NCBI GenBank assembly: GCA_029339195.1
Contig: JAPTJF010000412.1
Location: 1 to 56,281 of the forward strand
Length of the DNA stretch: 56,281 bases
Reading direction: 5' to 3'
Origin: Micractinium sp. NFX-FRZ
Lineage: Eukaryota > Chlorophyta > Trebouxiophyceae > Chlorellales > Chlorellaceae
The notes beneath the pieces are model-generated. The model was not told the DNA's origin. It searched no databases and saw only the letters and a program-made list of their open reading frames with translations. Position 1 is the first letter of the stretch, and each line of letters begins with the position of its first letter. Both the position numbers and the translations under genes were made by a program. This document shows positions 22,308 through 34,200 of this stretch, one piece after another.

Positions 22308-23942
22308 TTACTTGCGGCCAATCTTCTTGCCGGCGATGGGCTTGGCCTTGCCTGCACGCAAGGACAGGTGCAACGCGTTGTGTTGAGCGGCCGGGAGATG
22401 AGGATGGAGGGCAGAGACAGACCATTGCGAGCTGTTTTACAGACACGCCCAAACACCCGAAAAACGTCCGACTGCATGCATGCCGGCGAGCTCACCCTTG
22501 CGGGTGCGGGCGTTGTTCTTCGTCCGCTGGCCGCGCACGGGCAGGTTCTGCAGGGGGGAGCAGGCAGGCAGGCGGCAGCGGGTGGGCAGTCAGCAGGCAC
22601 GTGCACGAGCGGCGCAATGCACCCGCAGGAGTGTTGGAACGACCAGTGCTGCCGCCCCGCCATGTGCCACCCAGGTATCGCTCGCTTCCCCCCGCCCCGC
22701 CAGTCCAACCCCCTCGCCCCCACCCCATCCCGCCCCACCCACGTTGTAGTGGCGGCGGCCGCGGTAGCAGCCAATCTCTTTCAGGCGCTTGATGTTGAGG
22801 GCGTTGAAGCGGCGGAGGTCGCCCTCAACCGTGTAGTTGTCCACCTCCTCACGCAGGCGGGTCAGCTCCTCCTCAGACAGATCCTGCGGGGGGCGGGGGC
22901 AGACGGGGGAGGGGGGTGGGGAAGCAAAGTGCGAGCCAGTCAGCACACGCGACCTCCAGCAGGCGGAGCGGCTCGTCCTCAGGGTGGTGGGGGCCCAAGA
23001 AGAAACACCGTGGCGAGCATGTCAGCAAGGCAATCCAACACAATGTTACAAAAAAACTCGGCGCTTCTCTCGAGTTGGCCCCACACCCCGGTTCCTCCCT
23101 CCGCCAGCGTGCCACACATGCATGCCCCCCTCCACCCCGCACCTTGGTGCGCTTGTTCTCCACGCCGGTGGACACCAGGATGGCCTTTGCGGTGGTGGGG
23201 CCGATGCCAAAGATGTACTGCAGGCTGAACTCCACGTACTTCTGGTTGGGCACCTCCACACCGCCGATACGGGCGGCCTGGATGCGCAGCGGCGTGCGGC
23301 GGAAGCCCACCTGCGGGGCCGAGCGCAGGCGCGGACAGCGGGGGCGGCGGTTAAACATGCAAAAGGAAGAAGACACGGGCAGGGGCCTGCTGCGCGTGCA
23401 TGGCATGAAAAGCTGTTGTGCAGACGTGGCATGCCGTGGCTGCAGCTATGCACGACCACTTGGGGCGGCTGGTGAATGGCGCTGGCCCGGCGGCATCGGC
23501 GCGGCTTGCCTGCACTGCCTTGGCTGCGGGCGCTGCTGCCTTGAAGGGCGCTGCTGCCTTGAAGCCCTCAAAGGACTTCAGCTGCACAGGGGGCAGTGGA
23601 AATTTTCAAACAAGCTGTATTACTACAAGCACAGGGCAAGCAAGCGCGGCCTGCGCAGTGGCCTGGCGGCCAGAGGCGTGGGCGGCCGGGCGGCGCCTCA
23701 GCAAAGCTGCGTCCAAGCCGCTGGCTGCCGGCGGAGGGAGCCACTGCGCCTTTGCTCCGTCCACTGCTGCTCCCGCTGCCGCTGTAAGCCAGCATAAGGC
23801 GCTGGCCGTGGTGCGGGTCGCGGTGCCCCGCCACCACCAGCTAGCCACGCGCATTGCCTGCTCAGTCCCAACACAAGTGCACCTGCTGAGGCTTGCCGCC
23901 CACAGACAGCTTGGAGAGCTGCTGCGTGAGTGTGAGAACCAT
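22308..23942 (-). CDS. rps13: plastid 30S ribosomal protein S13 (uS13c), nuclear-encoded
   Basis: Structural protein of the 30S head contacting the P-site tRNA and the 50S subunit, imported into the chloroplast. Exons: 23942-23883, 23581-23510, 23310-23143, 22883-22743, 22547-22496, 22351-22308; 178 aa. Exons 1-2 encode a 44-residue Ser/Ala/Lys-rich, acid-poor transit peptide. The mature part carries [51 protein letters not shown] and the bacterial-type tail [17 protein letters not shown]. These match plastid rather than mitochondrial or cytosolic S13. Intron 2 appears to use a GC donor (CAG/GCAAGC); a weak GT donor 6 nt earlier (GCA/GTGCAG) is also in frame and would drop two residues of the transit peptide. 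Confidence 0.93.
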
Positions 23943-24421
23943 ACTTGCGCCCCGCTGCACAGCCGCGTCCTCTGCTGCTCCCCTAGGGTGGCTGGTGTAG
24001 CAGTGCAGACAACAGCGGCCGTGTGAGAGGGGGTCGCGTGGTGGATGGGGAGTTTCTTCCCTGCCCGACCCGGTTGCCAGCACACCACCACTCGGAGGAG
24101 GAATTCCGCTTCTGTGGTACGCGCTAGGCTGTCAAGTCACCATGTAACATGCATGCATGCTGCCGCCCAGCTGCACCCTCAATATTTGTACCCCCTCCCC
24201 GCCACACCCTAGTGCCGCCGCCCCTCTTGCCAAGCCCGCCAGTCCACCAGCCGCAAGCCTCTTTGAAAGCCCCTCGTGCCAACTGTGCTTCTACGGAAGG
24301 TAGTATACATCTGCATGTCAGATGCGGGTTGGTGTTGCATGCATGCACAGGCTTGTGTGGCAAATGCGTGCCCAGCTTCCCCGCGGCGCCTCGGGTGCTC
24401 GCCTCGCCACTCCCTGCCAAG
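23943..24421. other. MTV1-like 3' flank and S13 upstream region
   Basis: 479 bp between two minus-strand genes. It must contain the 3' UTR of the ENTH gene and the promoter of plastid S13. No TGTAA in transcript sense and no additional gene was seen. Confidence 0.5.
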
Positions 24422-27400
24422 CTAATGCTTGCGCTTGGCTTGGGCAATTGCGTCATCCACAAAGTTGAACGAATTGTCCTTGGCGCTGTCGATGATGCCG
24501 CTGTTGCTGAGGATGGATGAGCCGCCGGAGAGCGCTGCAAGAGGGGGCAGGGGTAGGGGGCAGCGAGGCAGTGGTGCTGTTAGTCCTGGAAAGTGGGAAC
24601 CAGACTTCTATTCGAGTCGGCGAGGACAGATGGCTGGGCTGGCTGCCTTGCGAGCTAGGGGACCAATGTTGGCTGAGCCCAGATGTATGCCCACGTCTCA
24701 ACACCAATGTGTGTACGGGTGCCCTGTGTTCACAAAAGCCCAGGCACGTGTCCCTCGCACCCTGCTGCCGGCGGCGTGCCCCCCCAGAGTGCGCCCTCGC
24801 TGGCACCCTATACAGAGCCACTGCCCCAGGTGCGCATAATGAACTTACCGCTGCTCAGGGAGGGTTGGCGCCCGTGCTGCGGTACACCAGTGCCGTGGCC
24901 GTTGCCCACCCCCAGGCCGCCGCCGCCCAGGCCAAGCCCTGCGCCGCTGCCCAGCAATGGGAAGGCGTGCTGCTGGAAAGGGTGTGGCTGCTGGAAGGAG
25001 GGCTGCTGCTGGTGCTGCTGGTAGGGCGGCGGGTGCATGCCACCTGCGGGCGCCCCAAAGGCCACAGGCGCCCCCAGACCCTGCGGCGCGCCAGGCATGA
25101 AGCCGCTGCCGCCGCCAATGCCGCCAAACGCTGGTCCTGGTGATGATGCTGCTGCTGCCACCGGTGCCGGACCCAGCGACAAGCCACCCAGCAGGTCACC
25201 CAAGCCGCCTGCACCACTGCCCAGCTGCGACGGTGGCTGCTGAGGCGGCGGAGGCACCGCCGTCAGCGGCGCGCGCTGCACGGGGGCAGGGGCTGGGCCT
25301 GGGGTGGTGCTGTTGCCGAGCGCCAGCCCTCCAAGCAGGTCCAGAGGAGCCGCCGCTGGTGCTGCTGGTGCCGCTGCTGCCGGGGTAGGCTGCTGGCTAC
25401 CGCCCAGCAGCATCCCCCCAAAGAGGTCGTCCGCTGCCGGCGGCGCAGCTGCTGCACCCGCACCCAGCTGCTGTGGCGGCGCATGTTGGGCGGTAAGGGC
25501 GCTGGATGGCCCGGAAACGTCCAGCCCTCCCAGCAGGTCAACAGCTGCTGCTGGCGCTGCCGGTGCTGCGGCGCTGGGGGCTGCTGCTGCTGTGCCTGCT
25601 GGGCCTGCTGGGGCCGCCGGCTCTCCTAGGAGGTCCACCAGGGAAGCACCCTGGGTGCTGCTGCTGGCCTGGCTGGCAGCAGCAGCGGGCTCGGACTCGC
25701 CCAACAGGTCCTCAGTGAACAGCTGCTGCTGCTGCTGCTGCTGCTGGCCGGAGGCGGCTGCTGCGGCTGCCGCAGACCCGCCTGCCGCCGGCTCAGCACC
25801 CAGCAGGCCCAGCAGCTTCTGCGCCCGCTGGCGCACGCTGGCGTGCGGGCTGCCGGCTGCGCGGCGCACGGCATCAGGGCGCGCCTGGAAGTGGACCGCC
25901 ACCTGGCCGCACGCGGCGCTGCTGCCGCTTTCCACCACGGCCTCGATGGCGCACAGCGCGCGCAGCGTGGCCTGCCACGGGCCCGCCTCCTGCACACAGC
26001 GCAGGAGCAGGCGTGGCGGGTGCACATGGGTCAGCTGGGCAGCCAGGGGCCGCGATGCTTGCGCGCCAGCTGCGCTGTGCTGCCAAACACACCTCATGTG
26101 TTGCCTTGTCATACCCGCAACAGGCAGGGGTAGCAGTACTGCCGTTGGCACGTGCTGGCCACCCCACCAGAACCCTGCCAGCACCCACCAGCTTGCGCTC
26201 CAGCAGCTGCGCCACGGCGGGGCCGTCCAGCGGAGCCAAGCCGTCCACAAAAGCGCGCAGGTCCTCGCTTGCCGGCGCCGCCCGGAGCCCGGCGGGGGTG
26301 CACACGCGGTCCACCAAGCGCTGCTCTGCCGCCAGCTGGGCGCCAGCTGGCACCGCAGCTGCTGCTGCTGTTGTTGTTGTGGGTGCGGGTGCTGCGGCGT
26401 AGGAAGCAGTGCTGCTGCCCCCCGCCCCGCCGGCTTGGATGATAGGCTGCGAGAGGCTGCCACCAAGGGCGGGGCCGGGGCGGGAGCCGCCGTAGCTGCT
26501 GCTCCCACCGTTGCCCAGCTGAGCGCTGTAGCCATCCTGTGACGAACAACACAGAGCTGGCAGCACAGCAAGATGTCAGCATGTGCTCCTCCGTGATGGC
26601 TGGCCTTGCATGAAAGATGGCATGCACGCCTGCCAAGGCTTGCAAGCGCCCAGCAGCGGCAGCCCAGGGCCCGGGAGGGCAACATCCTGGCATGCATCAG
26701 CAGCAGGGCACAAGTGCACCGCACATGTGGAAGCAAGCGGCGCAGCAGCATCGGCAGGCAGGTGGCAAGCTGCAAGCACGCGGCAGGCAGGAAGCGGCGT
26801 TGGCACCCCACCCGCCTGCCTCACCTGCCTGCCGTTGCCCAGGCTGCGCACGCCCGAGCTGATGGCCTGCATGCCGCTCTGCATGACACTGTCACTGCCA
26901 AATCCCACCATGCGGCTGCCGCCACCACTGCTGCTGTAGCTGCTGCCGCCGCCTGCTGACTCGCTGCCAAAGCCCTGCATGCCGCTGCCGCCCCCGCCGC
27001 CGCCGTAGCCGCCGCCAGCGTCGCTGCCAAAGCCCTGAATGCGGCCCTGCAGTCGCAGTGACGCAGTCAAGGTTGGCGCCAGCAGCAACAGGTGCAACGA
27101 CGGCAGGGGTGGCATTTAGAATGCAGCCGAAATTGCCCTGTGCCTGCAGACGAAAGAATCAAGTGCTGGTGCTGCAATGGCAGCACCAGATGGACTCACA
27201 GCAGCAGCAGTGGCAGCAGCGGCACGCACCAGTGGCCCAAAGCCACACATCGCACCCCCGACCCTGCACCATCAAATGCTCTCACCCCAAGCGTGCTCTG
27301 TGCCGGCGCTGCCACGTCTGGGTTGCCATGCACTGCCTCCAGCGCCTCCTGAGCATACTCCTGCACCCGCTTCCACACTGTGTCTCCCTTGAAGGGGTCT

Positions 27401-27968
27401 GGGTCGCAGCGGTAGTGCAGCAGGTCTCGCACTGCGCCAGAGTGGCGCGCCATGAGGCGCCGCAGGTCGGGCGACCCCTTGCGCCCAATGTGCGTCACCA
27501 GCTTGAGCGCCTGCAGGTGGGCGAGGCGCATGCAAGCAGCGCTGAAGAGTGCCAGGCATATTGCGCAGGCATTGTGACATCACGACACCAAATGATACCG
27601 GGTGCAGGCGGAAAAGGGCAAGGTGCAGCGAGCGCTGCCAGCGGTCGCCGCCGAAATTCTGCCGGTCGCCGCCGCCGCTGCCCGCGCACCTTCTGCTTCA
27701 CCACTGGCTGCCGGTTCGCCAGGCGGGCGCACACGGCGTCCACCGCTGCCCGCGTGTCGCCCGCAGACAGGGTGCCCACCAGCTCGTCCAGGACGTAGAC
27801 TGCAACAGAGAGCAGAGGGGGTTGACGATCCACGAGCCCCTGGATTAGCCCGGCAGTATCAGATCCGCAGACACACTCACTGGGAGTGGGATCATCGCTG
27901 CTGGAGGTCGCGTTGTCCACCGCGAGGCGAGTCTTAATGTTGGAAACGAAGCCGCCCACTCCTGCCAT
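24422..27968 (-). CDS. MTV1: MTV1/tepsin-like ENTH-VHS trafficking adaptor
   Basis: Probable clathrin/AP-associated accessory protein of the trans-Golgi network. Exons: 27968-27881, 27799-27690, 27510-27286, 27046-26825, 26536-26189, 25989-24849, 24534-24422; 748 aa. The N-terminal ENTH domain (about 1-140) shows the plant MTV1 pattern: PVVKQKALKLVTHIG, RRLMARHSGAVRDLLHY and DPDPFKGD. A Gly/Ser linker follows. A second helical domain (about 265-395), matching tepsin's tVHS position, spans the exon 5/6 junction. The long C-terminal region is Ala/Pro/Gln-rich and holds six DLLG/DLFG motifs near residues 425, 450, 482, 519, 548 and 596. One, DDLFGGMLL, fits the LFxG[ML]x[LV] consensus by which tepsin binds AP-4 beta, except for the first residue. 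A conserved-looking C-terminal segment (NSFNFVDDAI) resembles the second AP-4-binding type only loosely. It is divergent from the receptor kinase gene. Confidence 0.88.
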
Positions 27969-28293
27969 TCTCAAAGGTCACCACAATCCCGACACCGAGG
28001 TGTGATCAAGGATCGCGATCGGGGCGGCTCAGAGGGGCAGGCGGGAGGGTTTTTTCCTCGGCCTTCTTCCCCACGTGGGCTGCCTGCTGGGGAGGCCCCG
28101 TTGCTTCCGACAGGCCCGCTGCATGTCCGAAAACCAATCAACGCCCTAGAGACGGCCCTCGCTTGAACACCAGACTTTGCGCCGCTTCCCAAGTTGTACA
28201 CAGGCCTGGGTGCCCTCCCCCGCAGCTCCTCTCGCCGCCCCATGGGCGCTTATTGAACCCCTCACGGCGGACGGCCACTGCAAGCGCCCCACC
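27969..28293. promoter_or_regulatory. divergent MTV1-like / receptor-kinase upstream region with G-box
   Basis: 325 bp between opposite start codons. It contains the palindrome CACGTG (28072-28077) within CCACGTGGG, the core G-box recognised by many plant-lineage bZIP and bHLH factors. Binding is inference. Confidence 0.5.
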
Positions 28294-31200
28294 ATGACGC
28301 CTGGGCGCACGGGGCTGCTGGCCCTTGCTGCCGCCCTCCTGGCGCTGGCGCTGCCGGGAGGCGTGCTGGCAGGAGGCTCCCCGGAGAAAGACCGTGAGCA
28401 CCGCTGTGGGGGCGGCCGGAGGCCGACGTACTCGGCACATGGGGTTGCAGGCGCCTGTGCCCTTCCCTGAGCGCTCTCGCTGCTGCCCCGCTCCATTTGT
28501 CACCCTGCAGGCGAAATTCTGGTGCGTTTTCGCGACAGCATCACCAACTGGGCGGCCGTGAAGCAGGGCGGCAACCTGGAGGGGTGGGACGACGCGACGC
28601 CCACCTACCTGTGGCACGGCGTCGTCCTGGACTTTGACCTGCGCGTCCGGGAGATGTGAGCAACGAGCAGCCAGCAGCTTGTAAGAAGCTGTGCTTTAGG
28701 CCTCAGCAGGCCTTAGCCGACAGCTATGGCCCAGGATGCAGCATAAAACCCTGCGCACAAGGACTCCAGGACAGCACCGCCACCCCCGCCCTGACGTGCT
28801 GTGCCCACCCCTGCCGGGGCCCCTGCCTGCCTGCAGCAAGCTCCCGTGCTTCGACTTTATGTACTGCCTCCCAGCTGAGGGCCCCATCTTTGCCGAGTTT
28901 GCCCAGCTGGAGCGGCTCGAGACGCTGTGAGTGTGCTGCGGCACGGTGTGGTGGCGCCGACCTGCTGGCACGACAGGCATAGCATGACCTGGACAGCACA
29001 GCACGGGGCAGCAGGCGTCCTGTTGTGCTACCGATGCCAGCTGTGCCGAGGCTGTGATGCACCCTGCGCTCTGCGCCCTCTTCCATGGGGCAGCCCGCCG
29101 GATGCATGGGAAGCCAAGGCAAGCTAGCTTCCCCGCTGGCTGGCTGCTCACAAGCCTGACCGCCGCCTGGCGTGCCTCCCCACGCATGATATCTCCAACC
29201 CGCCCACGAATTCACCCCACCCGCCCACCCGCAGCCACCTGAGCGGCAACCACTTCACCGGCGACCTTCCCGATGAGTGGGCCGCCCCTGGCGCCTTCCC
29301 CGCGCTCCAGAGCCTGACCGTGTCGTCGGGCAACTTGAACGGCAGCCTGCCGCGCAGCTGGGGCAACGCCGGCGCCTGGCCCTCCCTTATCGAACTCATG
29401 CTGGACGACAACAACTTCCAGGGGCCCATGCCGCCAGAGTGGGGCAACCGGGGCGCCTTCCCAAAGCTGGAGCGCCTGTGAGCACGCCGCCGCGCCGCCC
29501 GCCTGCCAGGCCTGCCTGCTCGCTACATCCGGGTGTCTGCCTGCTGCCTGTTGGGCATCCCCATGCATCCGGGTGTCTGCCTGCTGCCTGTTGGGCATCC
29601 CCATGCATCCGGGTGTCTGCCTGCTGCCTGTTGGGCTGCGCATGCAGCCGGCCCGCTGCAGTCACATGCGCCGGGGAAACCAGCAGGGCCCACCACGTCC
29701 GAACACGCTCCGCTCAACTGCCGGCTGCTGCTGCACGGAGCCCGCAACCGCCTCTCCTCGCACACCGCTCACCTTTGGTGGTGCCCCTGCCCGGCCCTTG
29801 CCCCCCATCCATGCAGCAATCTGGAGCACAACAGGCTGAGCGGCAGCCTGCCGGCCAGCTGGGGCAAGGCCCCCGCCTTCCCGCGCCTCCAGACGCTCAG
29901 CCTGGGCCAAAACCGCGTCTCCGGCGCGCTGCCGCCGGCCTGGGGCAGCGGCGGCGGCTTCCGGGAGCTGGCCAGCATCACGCTGTCGCAGTGCCAGCTG
30001 TCGGGCGCGCTGCCCGACTCCTGGGCCTCACCGGACCGCTTCCCCAAGCTGGCCAGCATGTGAGCCAGGGCGGCGTTTGCAGGGGGCGTGTGCAGCAGCG
30101 GATGCTGTGGTTGGGGCCAGGCGGGGGGGGACCACGGCAAAGGGGCGGCCCGCGCTGTGGGGTGTGCCGCGCTTGCGCACGCCACGTCGTGCATGCCTCC
30201 CAGCCCGCAGCCCCATGCCCGACCCCTTTTCCTGCCTGTGCCAGGCGCACGCTGCTCAACCCGCACCCCTCCCGCCTACCCTCGCCCGCCTCCCCCCCGT
30301 GCGTGCGTGCAGCTTGCTGAAGCTGAACAACTTCAGCGGGCCGCTGCCGCCCGCCTGGGGCTGCGAGGGCTGCTTTTCCGCCTTGCAGGAGCTCTTTCTG
30401 CAGAACAACACCATCAGCGGCAGCCTGCCCGCCTCGTGGGGCAAGCTCTCCTCACTGCGCATCCTCGACTTGAGCAGCAACCGCGTGGGCGGGCCGCTGC
30501 CCGCGGGCTGGGCAGCGGCGGGGGCCCTGCCGCAGCTGGTGACGCTCAGCCTGACAGACAACCGCATGAGCGGCAGCCTGCCTGGCTCGTGGGGCACGCC
30601 GGAGGTGCTGCCCGCCCTCTCCTGGCTGGACGTGAGCTCCAACAACATCAGCGGCAGCCTGCCCGACGCGTGGGGCGTCCCAAACTCCTTCCCCCGCCTG
30701 CGCCTCATGCACCTGCAAAACAACTCGCTCACCGGCACGCTGCCCGCCAAGTGGAGCTTCAACTCCACGCTTCAGCAGCTCTTCACTTGGTGAGCCGGCG
30801 GCTGGGGCGGGCGGGGCGGGGCGGGGCCACACCCAGGGAGGGGTGAGGCTGTGGGACGGGTGGGACCTCGCCTGGGGGGTTGAGGGTGTAGGATGGGTGG
30901 GGTCGCACTTTGGGGTGGTGAGGCTTGAGGCGGGTGGGGTTGCACCTGGGCGGGTGAGGCTGTGAGATGGGTGGGATTGTGCATGGGTGGGGTCAAACAG
31001 GGGGCGGGGTTCAGACGGGTGGGACCGTGCTTGGAAGGGGCGAGGCTGTGAGGCGGGTGGCGTCACACCTGGGGGGTGAGGATGTGCACCCACTCCCCAC
31101 TTTACTACCTCCTGTTCCCGCACTGCAGGTCCCTGCCCCACACCCAGCCGACGGGCAGTGGCGGGCACTGACGCAACGCTGCCCTGCTCGCAGCCCCCCG

Positions 31201-34200
31201 CCCCTGCACACACTTGATTACCTCACCCACCCCACGCTTACTCCTGCCCCGCCACCGCAGGTCCCTGGCCCACAACCAGCTGACGGGCACGCTGCCCGAC
31301 GAGTGGGGCACGAGTGACAACAGCCTGGCCGCCCTCTACATCCTCGACGTCTCCTTCAACAAGCTCAACGGCTCCATGCCGCCCAACTGGGGCACCAAGC
31401 CCTCCGCCCTCTCCTCCCTCACCACCATCTCCGTGGCGGGCAACAACCTGACGGACGAAGTCCCCAAAAACTGGGGCTTCCTCCCAGCCATGCACTATCT
31501 GTGAGTGCGCCGTTGTCCGCGGGGCAGCCCCGGCAGTGCCCGTTGCCTCGTTTTATCGCGCCTTGCTCAATCCCCCAGACTTCCGTGGGGCTCCGTCATC
31601 CAGCCAGCCATCCCTCCCCACCCTGCATCCCCTGACCACCGCCCTTGCCCCCATCCCCTGGACCTCACCCACCCCCCTACACTTCCCCTCCCCGCAGCAT
31701 CCTGGCGCCGGGCAACAACCACGTGTGCCGCCCGCTGCCCTACTCTGGCCAGTTTGTGACCTGCCTGGGCGACGGATCCATCTGCCAGCAGCCCGTGCAG
31801 GTGAGGGGAGGCGCGCCTGTGCCCATGCCCTTCTGCCCAGGGTGGGCAGCCCCTGCTGCACGCCTTGCTGCGTGGCTGGCAGCGCCGCCTTGCCTGTGCC
31901 CTTCCTGCCGCCAAGGGCGGGCAGCGGCAGCCCTTTGTGCCCAGCGCGCCGCATGCGCCTTCCCAACGGCGGCTCCTGCTGAGGAGTGCCTCTGTTCAAA
32001 GCCAGCAGAAATGGGGGCCGAACTGCTTCAGCCCGGCTACCCCTGGCTCACTCTTCAACCAACCTCCCTCCACCTCCCCTGCCCGCTCCTCCCCCGCAGC
32101 TCCGCGCCAACTGCTCCTCCAACCTGCCTGGCTGGGTGCCCTACACCGCGGACCGCGGCATGCGGGGCCTGACGGGCATGCAGATCGGGCTGATTGTGTC
32201 TGGTGTCTCCCTGGTGGCCGCCTGCTCCACGCTGATTGCGGTGCTGGTGCTGCGCTACCGCGAGCAGCGGCGCTGGCAGAGCGTCAAGGGGCTGGACGCT
32301 GAGCTGGCGCTGGTGAGCTGGCGGGGTGCTGGCTGAGTTGGCGGGGCACGATGCTGAGCTGGCGGGCGGTTTTGCTGGTGCTTGTTGGCTTGGAGGGTGA
32401 GGTGGCACTGCTGAGCTGGCAGCGCAGGTCCCTCGCAATGCTGTGCTGCCCGCCTGCCGCACCCTGCCTTGCTTCCGCCCGCTCGAGCCGCTCCGCTCCG
32501 CTCCCCATATCGCACACAGCCGCTCCTTCCCCACACCCCTCCCCCTCCTCTCCATGCCCCTCTTGTCACCCCGCAGCACGGCGGCGACCCCCTGGCCGAC
32601 CTGGTTGCCGCCACGGCGGCCCGCAAGCGCGGCGGGCACAGCGCGCTGGCACAGAAGCTGCTCAAGGAGTGCCGCATTGACCAGGCAGACATCATGTTCT
32701 GCCGCGGGCACGACGGAAACCTGGTGCAGCTGGGAGCGGGCGCCTACGGCCAGGTGGGACACGCCTGCCGGCCTCGTATGCGTGCCTGCTGGCCTCCTCC
32801 GCTGGGCTGACGGCGTGGCGCTGGGGCAGGGTGCTGGTGGGGGTGTTCCTGCGTGTAGCGACGCCCCCAGCAAGAAAAAGCGCAAGCAGCGGCACCCGTG
32901 CACACTACGCGTGTGACCCCACGCCACCCCTGTGACCTCCCAGCAAGCGCACGCGCCGGGGTGGTCGTGGCGCCCCACACCCAGTGCGGACCTTGTGCCT
33001 CTTCGCTGCCCCCGCCTCCTCCCCGTACCCTGCGCCCTACCATGCTCCACACACTCCTTGCCTGGCCCTGCGCCTTACCCTCATGCTCCCCACGCTCCTT
33101 CCCTTGCCCTGCGCCTTATCCCGCCTTACCCTCCTGCTCTCCGCAGGTCTACAAGGCCTTCCTGTATGGCGTGCACCCCGTGGCGGTCAAGGTGTTCCAG
33201 ACCCAGGACGACGTCCCCGCCATCGACTTTTGGAAGGAAATCCAGATCCTGCGCACCTGCAGGCACTCCAACATCGTGCAGTTCCAGGTGGGGGCGGAGG
33301 AGGAGGAGGCGGGGGAGGGGAGGCAGAGGGGAAGGACAGGGAGGGGAAGGACAGAGAAGGACGAGGCAGGCGGCAACATGATGGCCCAGTCTGAATGACC
33401 AGTCACTAAAGTGAGTGCATCGGTCACTCCCTCGTGCAGGGCGCGTGCGTGGATGGCGACACCACCATGATGGTGACTGAGCTGATGGACACAGACCTGT
33501 ACCGCGCGCTTCAGGTACTGCTGTGTACTGCAGTGGTACCGCCACGTCTCACGCAGTTGTCATGGTGGTTGCTGCCTAGCACCCAGCAGCGGCTCTGCGG
33601 CCCTGCTGTGCCAGCTGTGCCCATGCTGCTCACGCTCCTGCTGCGGCTCAGCATGCTCCTGTCGCCTGCGTTCTGTCCGCCTCCCCTGCTGCCCACCCCA
33701 CCATCTTGCCCCCATTCGCCCGCCTCCCCGGCCCCGTGCAGACCAACCGCGTCAACTGGTACCGGCACGGGCTGAACATTGCCGTGGACGTCGCCCAGGC
33801 GCTGCACTTCTTGCACTGCCGCAACATCATCCACTTTGACTGCAAGTCCCCCAACATCCTGCTCTCCTCCACCAACTCTGCCAAGCTGGCGGGTGAGTGA
33901 GCGGCGCAGCTTGGGTGGCTGGGCTGGGGGTGGCTGCTGACACGGCGGCTGACGTGGCACGGGTGCAAGCGCACCAAGGGCAGGCAGCGCCCGGCGGCTG
34001 GGGCATTTGCCAATGCCGCTGCCACCGGCCCCGCCTGCCGCGCCCCGCTGATTGCTCCCTCCTCCCATCCCGCCCTACCACACATCCTGTGCCACCCGTA
34101 CCTGACCCCATGCCCCTCTCACTCCGCAATGCAACCTGTTCTTTCTGTCCACCACCCCCGTGCAGACGTGGGCTGGGCCCAGATCCTGTACCACTCGTAC

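Noticed and set aside
21612..23228. 538-codon open frame on the plus strand
   Set aside because: It is antisense to the USP36-like first exon and to plastid S13 exons, whose family matches are clear.
29526..29645. Possible CRISPR-like direct repeats
   Set aside because: The 40-bp units touch head to tail without unique spacers and lie in an intron.
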